Below the pieces are notes generated by a model that saw only the letters and a list, made by a program, of their open reading frames with translations, ran no database searches and was not told the origin of the DNA. Shown in pieces: positions 15,763-24,623 of a stretch of DNA of 64,000 bases. Each line of letters begins with the position of its first letter. The first letter of the stretch is position 1. The position numbers and the translations under genes are program-made. The stretch is from Gaiellasilicea sp963784895 (lineage in GTDB: Bacteria; Actinomycetota; Thermoleophilia; Gaiellales; Gaiellaceae): NCBI GenBank assembly GCA_963784895.1, contig CAWATM010000005.1, positions 1-64,000 on the forward strand, given 5' to 3'.

Positions 15763-18116
15763 GACCGTGCCTCCTGGATCGCCCGCCACACCCGCTCGGG
15801 TGTGGCCGGCATGTCGATGTCGGTGACACCGAACGGCGTCAAGGCGTCGATGACCGCGTTCATCACCGCCGCCGGCGAGGCGATCGCGCCCGTCTCGCCG
15901 ACGCCCTTCACGCCCAGCGGGTTGGTCGGGCTCGGCGTCTCCGTCCGGTCGAGCTCGTAGTTGGGGATCTCCACCGCTGACGGAACGAGGTAGTTCGTCA
16001 GCGACGAGGTCAGGAGGTTGCCGTCGTCGTCGTAGACGGCCTCCTCGAAGAGGGCCTGTGCGACTCCCTGCGTGATCCCGCCGTGGACCTGCCCCTCGAC
16101 GATCATCGGATTGACGACCTTGCCGACGTCGTCGACCGCGATGTAGCGGAGCAGCTGCACGTCGCCGGTCTCGGTGTCGATCTCGACCACGGCCGCATGC
16201 GCCCCGCCCGGCCAGCTGAAGTTCGGCGGGTCGTAGACCGCGGTTGCTTCGAGGCCGGGCTCGAAGCCGGGCGGGAGGTCGTGCGCCGACCACGCCGCGA
16301 ACGCCAGCTCCTTCATCGTCACCGCAGCGTCGGCGGTGCTGAAGGTGCCGGCGTCGTAGGCGAGCTCGCTCTCGTCGACGCCGAGCTGGTGCGCGGCGAG
16401 AGTCCGCGCCTTCGCCACGATCTTCTGAGCGGCGTTGTGGAGCGCGATCCCGCCGACGGTGAGGCTGCGGCTGCCGTAGGTGTCCATCCCGAGCGGGCTC
16501 ACCGTCGTGTCACCGTGCAGTACCTCGATCTCGTCGACCCCGTAGCCGAGCTCGTCGGCGGTGATCTGCGACCAGGCCGTCTCGTGCCCTTGCCCGTGCG
16601 GCGAGGTGCCGGTCAGTACCTGGACCGTTCCGCTCGGCAGGCAGCGGATCGTCGACGCGTCCCAGCCGCCGGCCACGTAGCGGATCGCACCGAGGATCCC
16701 GGACGGCGCGAGCCCGCACATCTCGATGTAGGTCGACAAGCCGATCCCGAGCTGCTTGGCGTCGCCGCGTTCGCGACGTTCAGCTTGCTCGGCCCGGACC
16801 GCCTCGAGGTCGAGCTGCTCGAGCGCCTTGTCGAGCGACGCGTGGTAGTCGCCGGAGTCGATCGTCAGCCCTGACGCGATCGTGGCCGGGAACTCGGTGA
16901 TGAAGTTCCGGCGCCGCAGTTCGATCGGATCCATGCCGAGCTCGATCGCGAGGGCGTCCATCGCCCGCTCGATCGCGTACGTCGCCTCGGGCCGGCCGGC
17001 GCCGCGGTAGGCGTCGGTCGGCGTCGTGTGGGTGAAGACGCCCGTGCACTCGAAGCTGTACGCCGGGATGTCATAACACCCCCCGTAGATCCAGGCGCCG
17101 AGCAGCGGGATCCCCGGCGTCACGAGCTGCAGGTACGCGCCCATCGCCGAGACGAGCCTGACGCGGACGGCAGTGACGGAGCCCGCCGACGTGGCCGCCA
17201 GCTCGATTTCCTGGAGGACGTCGCGGCCGTGGATCGTGGCCGTGAACCCTTCCGACCGCTCCTCGATCCACTTCACGGGCCGGTGCAGCCGCCGCGCGAG
17301 CGCCAGGCAGAGCGCTTCCTCGGCGTAGACGTCGAGCTTCGACCCGAAGCCGCCGCCGACGTCAGGGGCGATCACGCGCAGCCGAGCCTCCGGAATGCCG
17401 ACCACGCCCGAGAGCGTCAGCCGAGCGATGTGCGGGATCTGAGTCGAGGTCCACAGTGTCAGCTCACCCGTGCCGGGCAGCTCCTGGGCAAGGGCGCCGC
17501 GTGGCTCCATCGCCATGGGAATCAGCCGCTGCTGGCGGTAGTGCCGCTTGACGGTGACGTCGGCCTCGGCGAACGCCTGGTCGACCTCGCCGGCGTCGAG
17601 CTTCCAGACGTAGCACTCGTTCGTCCCGAGGTCGTCGTGGACGAGTGGTGCGTCGGCGTCGAGCGCCTTGCCGACGTCGGCGACCACCTCGAGCGGCTCG
17701 TAGTCGACCTCGACGAGCTCTGCCGCGTCTTTCGAGATCGCCCGCGTCTCCGCCACGACGACCGCGACGCCGTCGCCGACGTGCCGTGCCTTGTCGAAAG
17801 CGAGCGGGAAGTGTGACGGCATCCTGATCTCTTCGGTGACGGGCCATGCGCACGGCAGCGAGCCGGCCCAGTCGGCCGCGAGCTCGGCGCCGCTGAAGGC
17901 GGCGACCACGCCCTTGACCTTGCGCGCCGCGGCGAGGTCGACCTTGCCGATCCGCGCGTGCGCGTACGGGCTGCGGACGACGGCGAGCCAGACCTGGCCG
18001 GGGAGGTTGATGTTGTCGATGAACTGGCCGTTGCCGGTGACGAGCTTCCGGTCCTCCTTGCGCGGGACCGGCGTGCCGACGACGCGGCCGGTAGCGAGGG
18101 TCTCCGTCGTCGCCAT
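15759..18116 (-). CDS. Molybdenum hydroxylase large subunit, form II CO dehydrogenase-like
   Basis: A 785-residue catalytic subunit binding the molybdopterin cofactor. It has an N-terminal a/b-hammerhead domain (about 20-130) and a Mo-binding domain with VIAPDVGGGFGSKLDVYAEE, the active-site loop DAYRGAGRPEATYAIERAMD, the cofactor motif SPHGQGHETAWSQI, and the catalytic-end motif NPLGVKGVGETGAIASPAA with the conserved Glu. The loop has AYRGAGR, the form II signature, rather than AYxCSFR of true form I CO dehydrogenases. Oxidation of another substrate (aldehyde, N-heterocycle) is therefore at least as likely as CO. The ATG at 18116 shares one base with the coxS stop (TGATG). Confidence 0.88.
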   Translation of the reverse strand: MATTETLATGRVVGTPVPRKEDRKLVTGNGQFIDNINLPGQVWLAVVRSPYAHARIGKVDLAAARKVKGVVAAFSGAELAADWAGSLPCAWPVTEEIRMPSHFPLAFDKARHVGDGVAVVVAETRAISKDAAELVEVDYEPLEVVADVGKALDADAPLVHDDLGTNECYVWKLDAGEVDQAFAEADVTVKRHYRQQRLIPMAMEPRGALAQELPGTGELTLWTSTQIPHIARLTLSGVVGIPEARLRVIAPDVGGGFGSKLDVYAEEALCLALARRLHRPVKWIEERSEGFTATIHGRDVLQEIELAATSAGSVTAVRVRLVSAMGAYLQLVTPGIPLLGAWIYGGCYDIPAYSFECTGVFTHTTPTDAYRGAGRPEATYAIERAMDALAIELGMDPIELRRRNFITEFPATIASGLTIDSGDYHASLDKALEQLDLEAVRAEQAERRERGDAKQLGIGLSTYIEMCGLAPSGILGAIRYVAGGWDASTIRCLPSGTVQVLTGTSPHGQGHETAWSQITADELGYGVDEIEVLHGDTTVSPLGMDTYGSRSLTVGGIALHNAAQKIVAKARTLAAHQLGVDESELAYDAGTFSTADAAVTMKELAFAAWSAHDLPPGFEPGLEATAVYDPPNFSWPGGAHAAVVEIDTETGDVQLLRYIAVDDVGKVVNPMIVEGQVHGGITQGVAQALFEEAVYDDDGNLLTSSLTNYLVPSAVEIPNYELDRTETPSPTNPLGVKGVGETGAIASPAAVMNAVIDALTPFGVTDIDMPATPERVWRAIQEARS

Positions 18117-18583
18117 CACGCCTCCGCTCCGACGGCGGCCGTGTGCACGGCCGCGACGATGTTCTGGTACCCGGTACAGCGGCAAAGGTTGCCCTCGAGT
18201 GCGTGCCGGATCTCGCTCTCGCTCGGATGGGGGTTTTGCGCGAGCAGGCTCGCGGCGGCCATCAGCATTCCTGGCGTGCAGTAGCCGCACTGGAGCCCGT
18301 GCTGCTCGTGGAACGCCTGCTGCAGCGGGTGGAGGTCGCCGTTCGAGGAGAGCCCTTCGATCGTCGTCAGCTCCATCCCGTCGGCCTGGACACCGAGCAG
18401 CGTGCATGATTTGACCGACTCCCCGTTCAGGAGCACGGTGCAGGCGCCGCACGAGGACGTGTCGCAGCCGACGTTCGTCCCGGTCAGCCCGAGACGGTCG
18501 CGCAGGACGTAGACGAGGAGCTCTCGCGGCTCCAGGTCGAGCTCGTGCCGGACGCCGTTGACAGCAAGCGAGACATGTCTCAT
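18116..18583 (-). CDS. 2Fe-2S subunit of molybdenum hydroxylase (CoxS-like)
   Basis: A 155-residue iron-sulfur subunit. The plant-ferredoxin-type cluster is GCDTSSCGACTVLLNG (about 40-55). The C-terminal helical cluster domain has CGYCTPGM (about 99-106) and LCRCTGYQN (about 135-143). It moves electrons from the Mo site to FAD in the CoxM-like subunit. It is the first gene of the S-L-M operon and is coupled to the large subunit. The neighbourhood shows no maturation genes (coxD/E/F), so these must be elsewhere if the enzyme is active. Confidence 0.9.
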   Translation of the reverse strand: MRHVSLAVNGVRHELDLEPRELLVYVLRDRLGLTGTNVGCDTSSCGACTVLLNGESVKSCTLLGVQADGMELTTIEGLSSNGDLHPLQQAFHEQHGLQCGYCTPGMLMAAASLLAQNPHPSESEIRHALEGNLCRCTGYQNIVAAVHTAAVGAEA

Positions 18584-18647
18584 GTCAGCTCTCCTCGTCA
18601 GCGGTGCGAGTCGCGGCGAGATTACTAAGCCCGCGTGGCGTCTGCCA

Positions 18648-19112
18648 CTAGCGGCGGCTCTTGAGCTCCCGGTCGATCTGACGCTTCGCCTCGCGGTCGA
18701 CGATCGTCCGCCGCTTGTCGCCCTTCTCCTTCCCGCGCGCGAGGGCGATCTCGATCTTGACACGGCCGTCCTTGAAATAGAGTCGGGTCGGGACGATCGT
18801 CTGTCCCTTCTCGCGCACCTTGCCGACGAGGTCGGCGATCTCGGCCCGCTTGAGCAGCAGCTTGCGGTCGCGGTTCGGCTCGTGGTTGGCGATGTTCCCC
18901 TGCGCGTACTCGGAGATCTCTGCGCCGACGAGCCACACCTCGTTGTCGCGCACGTCCGCGTACGCGTGCGCGAGCGTGACGCGGCCGTCGCGCAGCGACT
19001 TCACCTCGGTGCCGACGAGCGCGATCCCCGCTTCGAAGCGCTCGAGCAGCTCGTAGTCGTACCGCGCGCGGCGGTTCTCGGCGATCACTTTCGTTCCGGT
19101 TGGCCGGGCCAT
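18648..19112 (-). CDS. smpB: SsrA-binding protein SmpB
   Basis: A 154-residue OB-fold protein that delivers tmRNA to stalled ribosomes. Signatures are VIAENRRARYDYELLERFEAGI, LVGTEVKSLRDGRVTL, the GNIANHEPNRDRKLLL stretch and a C-terminal basic tail (RRTIVDREAKRQIDRELKSRR) that enters the mRNA channel. The start at 19112 gives MARPTGTKVIAENR; longer open frames upstream are not family-like. The tmRNA gene lies nearby at 13620-13983. Confidence 0.96.
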   Translation of the reverse strand: MARPTGTKVIAENRRARYDYELLERFEAGIALVGTEVKSLRDGRVTLAHAYADVRDNEVWLVGAEISEYAQGNIANHEPNRDRKLLLKRAEIADLVGKVREKGQTIVPTRLYFKDGRVKIEIALARGKEKGDKRRTIVDREAKRQIDRELKSRR

Positions 19113-19166
19113 TTCGCCAGTGTAGGGACGGCCCGGCTGGGCGCCGCGCACCGGTAACGTGGTGAC

Positions 19167-19430
19167 GTGGTCACCGCCCTCGCGTTCGTAGCGGCGACGT
19201 GGGGCATCGCGATGGCGGTCTCCCCCGTCCTCCAGATCCGCAAGATGGTCCAGCACCGGAGCTCGCACGGGATCTCGCTCGGCTACCCGACCGTCCTCTT
19301 CGTCGGCTTCCTGCTCTGGCTCGCGTACGGGATCGCGCTCGGCAACTGGGCGCTGATCCTCCCGAACACGGTCGCGGCGATCGTGATCGTCGCCACGATC
19401 GCGGTCGCGCGGCACTACCGCCGGCCCTGA
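19167..19430 (+). CDS. SemiSWEET-like PQ-loop sugar transporter
   Basis: An 87-residue protein with three TM helices (about 3-22, 40-60, 63-82), the size and layout of bacterial SemiSWEETs, which dimerise to pass sugars by facilitated diffusion. Family marks are SPVLQIRKMVQHRSSHGIS, where the P-x-Q motif region precedes a conserved polar loop, GFLLWLAYGIALGNWALILPN in TM2-TM3 with the substrate-site Trp-Asn pair, and a short basic tail. The GTG start at 19167 lies 55 bases from the divergent smpB start. The ends of this gene and the next minus-strand gene overlap by 16 bases. Confidence 0.78.
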   Translation: MVTALAFVAATWGIAMAVSPVLQIRKMVQHRSSHGISLGYPTVLFVGFLLWLAYGIALGNWALILPNTVAAIVIVATIAVARHYRRP

Positions 19431-20008
19431 TCCTCCCGCAGCGCCGCGAGGATGCCCGCCTGCCACCCCGGGGCTCGGCCCCCACCCGGCGCGAGCAGCG
19501 ACGCGGGCCGGAGCCCGGCGCGCGCGAGCAGCCACGAGATGAGCGAGTTCGAGTTCCACATGTCGCCGGCGCCGAGCTCGTCACGGCCCCAGACGAGCCT
19601 GGGGACGTCGGCCACCTGGTCGAGGATGCGGCGCGCTGCGGCGGGGTCGTCGGTCAGCCGCTGCGGGCTCTCGACCGCCTCGGCGACGTCCGGGATCTCG
19701 CCGTCGAGCCAGCGCCGCACCTCGTAACGGAAAAGCCGGAGCCGCCCGGCGGAGCGGCTGCCGACCGGCCCCTCCGCGACGACGCCGCGCTCGGCGCCGT
19801 CGGCGTCGCGGCTGGGCGCCATCTCGATCACGAACCTGCCCTCTGCAGCTGCAATCTCCAGTGCGGAGTGGTAGAGCGCAGCGCGCGGCCGGCGGTCGCG
19901 GCGCGCGACGAGCGCCTCGTAGACCCGCCCGTTCAGGCGCACGAAGTGGCCGCCGGCTCCGAGCGGGAGCCAGTAGAGGTCGACCGCGTGCCGGTCAGCG
20001 CCGGCCAA
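19415..20008 (-). CDS. Uncharacterised protein coupled to SUV3-like helicase
   Basis: About 197 residues from a TTG at 20008; the start is uncertain. I do not recognise the family with certainty. Visible features are HAVDLYWLPLGAGGHFVRLN at the N-terminus, ALYHSALEIAAAEGRFVIEM, and a C-terminal block MWNSNSLISWLLARAG. His and Asn/Ser in such contexts recall papain-like (NlpC/LRAT-type) folds, but this is a guess. It overlaps the 3' end of the helicase gene by 14 bases, so co-translation is likely. Confidence 0.6.
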   Translation of the reverse strand: MAGADRHAVDLYWLPLGAGGHFVRLNGRVYEALVARRDRRPRAALYHSALEIAAAEGRFVIEMAPSRDADGAERGVVAEGPVGSRSAGRLRLFRYEVRRWLDGEIPDVAEAVESPQRLTDDPAAARRILDQVADVPRLVWGRDELGAGDMWNSNSLISWLLARAGLRPASLLAPGGGRAPGWQAGILAALREDQGRR

Positions 20009-21626
20009 AGCACCGTTCGCACAGCGCGAACCACGGCGCGCAGCTTTGGCCGCACTGCTTGCAGCGCCCGACGGTCGGGGAGCCCACCTCGGCGGCGAGC
20101 TTCTCGCTGACCCGGCGGGCGGCGGCCTCCTCGAGCTCGGCCGCCTTCTCGAGCGTGACCCCGCCGACGTCCGGATACTGAAGTGCGAACCAGCGGAGGA
20201 TGCTCGCCGTTCGTGCCGCCTGCTCGGCGTCCTCGAGCGATGCCTCGCGGAGCCGGTTGACGTCGAGCAGCCACTGCAGCACGGGCCGCGGCGCCCGGTC
20301 GCCCGAAACCGCCAGCGCAAGCGTGCCGAGCAGCTCGGCGTTGTCTTCGTCCACGGGCGCGTTGACGAGCTTCCAAACCTGCTCGAGCGCGAGCCGTCGG
20401 CCGCGCTCTCGTAGGCGGCGCTGGACGACGTCGAGCCGGACGAGCAGCGGCCCGATCGACTCGACCGAGAGCCAGCCGTCAGTGGCCCACTGTCGCAGCG
20501 CCGCCGAGTGCCACGCACGGAGCGCGGCCGGCAGCTGCGCGGGGTCGTCGATCGGGAGGTCTTCTAACCGCGGCCGGATCCGCGCCGTGTCGACGACGCG
20601 GTAGCCGACGTGCCCGCCGGGGAGCGGCACGTCCGGGTGCAGAGCCGCCTCGATCAGCTCCGGATCGGCGTTCGCCCACACGATCCCGGTCAGAACGCCG
20701 ACATGGCCGCGCTCGACGAGGCCGAAGCGGCCGGCGCGGCCCGCTATCTGCGCGATCTCCCAGGCGTGCAGGTCGCGCCGCTCCTCGCCGTCGAACTTCT
20801 GCGACTCGGCGAAGAGCAGCGTCTCGCAGGGGAGATTGACACCGTGGCCGAGCACGTCGGTGGCGCAGCAGACGGTCGCCTGCCCGTTCATGAAGCGCTC
20901 GATCTCGAGCCGCCGCGACGCGAGCGGCATCGCGCCGTAGAGGACGGCGACCTTTCCCGGCTGCCGGCGGTTGAGCTCGCCCGCGAGCGCGAGCACGGCA
21001 CGGCGGCTGAACGCGACGACGACGGTGCCCGGCTGCAGGCTTTGGAAGGAGACGGGCCCGGTCCAGTCGAGCGGCGCCTTGCGCTCGAAGAAGCGGATCT
21101 CGGCGTTCGGGAAGGCGTTCTGGACGAGCGGCAGCGCCTCGACCGCGCCCAGCAGGAGGATGTGCCGGTACTCCCCGGCGAGCAGGAGCCGAGTCCAGGC
21201 GGAGCCGCGCTCGGCGTCGTCGGCCCACTGCACCTCGTCCAGCACGAGCACTTCTCCCTGGAGGGGCGCCATCTCGGCCGTGCAGCAGATGATCGGCGCG
21301 CGCTCGTTGACACGCTCCTCGCCGGTGACGAGGCCCACGGCGTCTGCGCCGAGCTGCGCCGCGAGGCGCCGATGCGCTTCCTGGGCGAGCATCCGCAGCG
21401 GTGCGGCGAAGACGCCCCGGCCCGTCTCGGCGAGGAACTCGAGCGCGGCATGGGTCTTGCCCGAGTTCGTCGGGCCGACGTGGGCGACGACCGTCTCCGG
21501 CTCCGTCCGGCGAAAGGGAAGGACGATCTCTGGCTCGGGGACGCGCAGGTGCGCGTCGCGGCGCGCGCGGCGCTGCGAGCGGCTCGGCCGTTTCTGGCGG
21601 CCCCGGTGCTCCCGGCGGGAGGCCAC
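19995..21626 (-). CDS. SUV3-like DExH-box RNA helicase with C-terminal zinc ribbon
   Basis: A 543-residue superfamily 2 helicase most like the mitochondrial degradosome helicase SUV3. A basic N-terminus is followed by motif I HVGPTNSGKTHAALEF (about 48-63), Ia FAAPLRMLAQEAHRRL, motif II VLDEVQWADD, motif III-like LLGAVEAL, a RecA2 domain (VVVAFSRRAVLALAGEL, CATDVLGHGVNLPCETLLFAE) and motif VI QIAGRAGRFG. The C-terminus has a four-Cys zinc-ribbon-like element, CKQCGQSCAPWFALCERC. GPTNSGKT with DEVQ is the SUV3 signature rather than that of SecA or RecG. In bacteria its role is poorly known; RNA unwinding or decay is inferred. Confidence 0.82.
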   Translation of the reverse strand: MASRREHRGRQKRPSRSQRRARRDAHLRVPEPEIVLPFRRTEPETVVAHVGPTNSGKTHAALEFLAETGRGVFAAPLRMLAQEAHRRLAAQLGADAVGLVTGEERVNERAPIICCTAEMAPLQGEVLVLDEVQWADDAERGSAWTRLLLAGEYRHILLLGAVEALPLVQNAFPNAEIRFFERKAPLDWTGPVSFQSLQPGTVVVAFSRRAVLALAGELNRRQPGKVAVLYGAMPLASRRLEIERFMNGQATVCCATDVLGHGVNLPCETLLFAESQKFDGEERRDLHAWEIAQIAGRAGRFGLVERGHVGVLTGIVWANADPELIEAALHPDVPLPGGHVGYRVVDTARIRPRLEDLPIDDPAQLPAALRAWHSAALRQWATDGWLSVESIGPLLVRLDVVQRRLRERGRRLALEQVWKLVNAPVDEDNAELLGTLALAVSGDRAPRPVLQWLLDVNRLREASLEDAEQAARTASILRWFALQYPDVGGVTLEKAAELEEAAARRVSEKLAAEVGSPTVGRCKQCGQSCAPWFALCERCFGRR

Positions 21627-21633
21627 CGCGTGG

Positions 21634-22524
21634 CTAGACCTGGAGGAAGCGGCGGAGGGTGATTCCGGAGCCGACGGCGCCGACCGTAAGGCCGACGAGG
21701 ACGACGATCAGCGCGATCGTCGAGAACGACCAGGCCTCGACGCCGGCGCCCGCGTCGAAGCGGTCGGTGATCCGCTCGAGCACGACCGCCTTGCCGATCA
21801 GGAGCAGGAGGACGGCGGCGAGTGAACCGAGGACGCCGCAGATCAGACCTTCGAGCATGAACGGGCCGCGCACGAACCAGTTCGTCGCGCCCACGAGCTT
21901 CATCACCTCGATCTCCCGCTTCCGCGAGAAGATCGAGAGCCGGATCGTGTTCGCGATCAGCAGCGCCGACGAGATCAGGAGCACGATCGTCGCGACGAGG
22001 AAGGCGCTCGAGAGCACCCGCGCGACCGTGACGACACGGTCGGAGACGGCGCCGCCGTCGTTGATCTTCTCGACCCCGGCCGGCAGCGTCGGCGCGCGCA
22101 GGTTGCGGGCGATCGCCTTCGCGTTCTCGCCGTCGGCGGGCGTCACCTCGAACGCGTCGGGGAGCGGGTTCCCTGGCAAGTTCTCGACGATCTCCGGCTG
22201 CAGCTTGCGCATCCGCTCGAGCGCCTCGGCCTTCGGCACCCAGACCACTTCCTTGACGAGCGGATCGGCTGTCAGCTTCGCCCGGACAGCGTTGATCTGC
22301 TTGTCGGTCGCCTCCTGCTTGCAGGTCGAGTCGGTGCAGAAATAGACCTTGACGAGCAGCTTCTCCTTCTGGTGGTCGCCGAACGCCTGCGCCCAGGAGC
22401 CGAGGGCGATGAAGAGGCCGAGCAGGAACATGCCGATCAGCACGGTCATCGTCGCCGCGATCGTCGTCGAGAGGTTCGCGCCGAGCGAGCGGATCGACTC
22501 GGAGAAGAGAAGCTTCAGCCTCAC
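21634..22524 (-). CDS. ftsX: Cell division protein FtsX
   Basis: A 296-residue membrane partner of FtsE, transmitting signals to cell-wall hydrolases at the septum. A cytoplasmic start is followed by TM1 (IAATMTVLIGMFLLGLFIAL), a large extracytoplasmic domain (about 55-185; VKVYFCTDSTCKQEATDKQI contains a Cys pair typical of actinobacterial FtsX), and three TM helices with the FtsX motif FSRKREIEVMKLVGATNWFVRGPFMLEGLICG. I chose the GTG at 22524 because of a GGAAGG-like site upstream. An ATG at 22623 would add 33 unfamiliar residues overlapping ftsE. Confidence 0.92.
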   Translation of the reverse strand: MRLKLLFSESIRSLGANLSTTIAATMTVLIGMFLLGLFIALGSWAQAFGDHQKEKLLVKVYFCTDSTCKQEATDKQINAVRAKLTADPLVKEVVWVPKAEALERMRKLQPEIVENLPGNPLPDAFEVTPADGENAKAIARNLRAPTLPAGVEKINDGGAVSDRVVTVARVLSSAFLVATIVLLISSALLIANTIRLSIFSRKREIEVMKLVGATNWFVRGPFMLEGLICGVLGSLAAVLLLLIGKAVVLERITDRFDAGAGVEAWSFSTIALIVVLVGLTVGAVGSGITLRRFLQV

Positions 22525-22588
22525 GCCCCTGGCCGCCTTCCGCTCCCGCCCGGCGGAGCCGGGCTCCGCGAAAGGCTGACGTCGAACC

Positions 22589-23386
22589 TCATTCGCTCTC
22601 GTACCCGCCGCGGCGCTCGTCACGCGCCAGCCGCCCGTCCTCCAGCGCGATCACCCTGCGGCGCATCTTGTCGACCATCTCGCGGTCGTGGGTCACCATC
22701 AGGATCGTCGTACCCGCGCGGTTGATTCGGTAAAGCAACTGCATGATTCCGACTGACGTGTCGGGATCGAGGTTCCCGGTCGGCTCGTCGCAGATCAGCA
22801 GGGGCGGATGATTGACGACGGCGCGCGCGATCGAGACGCGCTGCTGCTCGCCGCCGGAGAGCTCGTCCGGCAGGGAGCTCATCTTGTCCGAGAGCCCGAC
22901 GAGCGAGAGCACCTCGGGCACCTTGCGGCGGATGTTCGTCGCGCTCTCACCCTGCACCTTGAGCGCGTAGGCGACGTTCTCGGCTGCCGAGCGGTCGCGC
23001 AGGAGCTTGAAGTCCTGGAAGACGCAGCCCACGTTGCGGCGCAGCAGCGGCACCTTCGAGTGCTTCAGCCGGGTCAGGTCGCGGCCGCCGACGAGGACCC
23101 TGCCGGAGGTGGGCTCGAGCTCCTTCAGGAGCAGGCGGATCATCGTCGACTTGCCCGAGCCCGACGCGCCGACGACGAAGACGAACTCGCCTTTGTCGAT
23201 CACGAAGGAGACGTCGTTGAGTGCGACGACGTTGGGGTCGTAGATCTTGGTGACGCTCTCGAACACGATCATCGTCCCCGCGATCGCGGGGTCGACGGGG
23301 ATGCCGTTCTGCGGCTCGACGGCCACGGGCTCGGTCAGGGGTTCGTTCACGTCTGTCTGCAAGTCGAGATCAGTCACCGGAAACAA
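22589..23386 (-). CDS. ftsE: Cell division ATP-binding protein FtsE
   Basis: ABC ATPase of the FtsEX complex. The core begins MIVFESVTKIYDP and has Walker A GASGSGKST, Q-loop VFQDFKLL, signature LSGGEQQRVSIARA, Walker B LLICDEPTGNLDP and H-loop VTHD. The open frame has 38 residues of low-complexity acidic sequence before the core. The ATG at 23272 would give the standard length of about 227 residues and is a credible alternative start; GTG and TTG codons serve the longer form. It lies just upstream of ftsX and downstream of prfB, the usual actinobacterial order. Confidence 0.93.
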   Translation of the reverse strand: MFPVTDLDLQTDVNEPLTEPVAVEPQNGIPVDPAIAGTMIVFESVTKIYDPNVVALNDVSFVIDKGEFVFVVGASGSGKSTMIRLLLKELEPTSGRVLVGGRDLTRLKHSKVPLLRRNVGCVFQDFKLLRDRSAAENVAYALKVQGESATNIRRKVPEVLSLVGLSDKMSSLPDELSGGEQQRVSIARAVVNHPPLLICDEPTGNLDPDTSVGIMQLLYRINRAGTTILMVTHDREMVDKMRRRVIALEDGRLARDERRGGYESE

Positions 23387-23453
23387 AGGGGGAGTCGGCC
23401 GCAGAAGGCCGCGCCGGCATCTGTGGAGGGATCCAGTCTAGCCGACAGGTCGG

Positions 23454-24558
23454 TTAGACGGCCTTTCCGGAGGCCCGTGCGAGCAGGTATTCCCGCACGA
23501 AGCCGTCGAGGTTGCCGTCGAGGACACCCTGGGCGTTGCCGACCTCGTAGCTCGTCCGCAGATCCTTCACGAGCTGGTAGGGGTGGAGCACATAACTCCG
23601 GATTTGACTTCCGAAGCCGGTGTCCTGCGCCGCGCCGCGCTCGCGGGCCAGCTCGGCCTCCCGCTCCTCCTCCTGCAGCTCGACGAGCCGTGACTTGAGG
23701 ATCCGCAGCGCCGTCTGCTTGTTCGACGTCTGCGAGCGCTCGTTCTGGCACTGGACGACGATTCCGCTCGGCAGGTGCGTGATCCGGACGGCCGAGTCGG
23801 TCTTGTTCACGTGCTGCCCGCCCGCGCCGGACGCTCGGTAGGTGTCGATGCGCAAATCGGTCTCATCGATCTCGACCGCGCTCTCGTCGGGCAGCAGCGG
23901 CGCGACGACGACCTGCGCGAAGGCGGTGTGACGCCGGTGGGCGCTGTCGAAGGGGCTCAGGCGCACCAGCCGGTGGACGCCGCGCTCCGCCTTGAAGAGC
24001 CCGTACGCGTTCTCGCCCTTCGCCGTGAAGGTCGCCGACTTCAGCCCCGCCTCCTCGCCTGGGCTCGCCTCGACGAGCTCGGCCTGGAAGCCGCGGTCGG
24101 TGCCCCAGCGCTGGTACATGCGCAGCAGCATCTCGGCCCAGTCCTGGGCGTCGGTCCCTCCGGCGCCGGCGTGGATCGAGACGACCGCGTCGCCGGCGTC
24201 GTACTCGCCGTTGAAGAGCGCGTCCTCCTGAAGCCGTTCGAGCTCGCGGCGGAGCGGCTGCAGCTGGCTTTCGATGTCGGCCGAGAGCTCGGGCTCGAGC
24301 TGAAGCAGTTCCGCCGCGTCGTCGTGCTCACCCTGCAGGCGCTCGTAGCGCTCGAGCCGCTTGGAGAGTCGGGCGTGCTCGGTTGAGACAGCGGTTGCGC
24401 GGGCCTGGTCGTCCCAGAAGCCCGGCACGCCCATCTCCTGCTCGAGCTCGGCGACCCGGGTCGTCAGCGAATCCGGGTCAAAGGTAATCACGAACCCAGG
24501 CGAGCTGGGCTCTGATTTCCTCGAGCTGCGCTTCGAGCGGGATCGCGGTCTCGGACAC
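23454..24558 (-). CDS. prfB: Peptide chain release factor 2 (programmed +1 frameshift)
   Basis: RF2, reading UGA and UAA stops. Translation starts at the GTG at 24558 (VSETAIPLEAQLEEIRAQL) and reaches an in-frame UGA at 24478-24480 in the context CTT TGA C. Slippage by one base on CUU joins frame 2, giving DPDSLTTRVAELEQEMG and the remaining 341 residues; the product is about 367 residues. It contains the GGQ motif (ASGAGGQHVNKTDSAVR) that enters the peptidyl-transferase centre. An anticodon-like SPF tripeptide (VRLSPFDSAHRR) marks it as RF2 rather than RF1. The frameshift senses low RF2, an autoregulation widespread in bacteria. A strong SD-like stimulator is less obvious than in E. coli (GGGTT only). 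Confidence 0.93.
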
Positions 24559-24577
24559 GTATGGATGGTAGCGCCGG

Positions 24578-24614
24578 GCGAGAGGAGGGCCGCGCCGGAC
24601 GGCCCTCCTCTCGC
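24578..24614 (-). terminator. Perfect 15-bp hairpin after the subtilase gene
   Basis: GCGAGAGGAGGGCCG (24578-24592) pairs perfectly with CGGCCCTCCTCTCGC (24600-24614) around a 7-nt loop, 10 bases beyond the subtilase stop and before prfB. There is no T tract on either strand. It is most likely the subtilase terminator. Confidence 0.65.
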
Positions 24615-24623
24615 TCCCCACGC

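Noticed and set aside
15759..18452. N-terminal extension of the molybdenum hydroxylase large subunit
   Set aside because: The extra residues before MATTETLATGR lie inside the CoxS-like gene in another frame and are not family-like; the start at 18116 is standard.
14926..18583. True aerobic carbon monoxide dehydrogenase (coxMSL)
   Set aside because: The active-site loop is AYRGAGR (form II) instead of AYxCSFR, and gene order and missing maturation genes do not support a specific CO claim.
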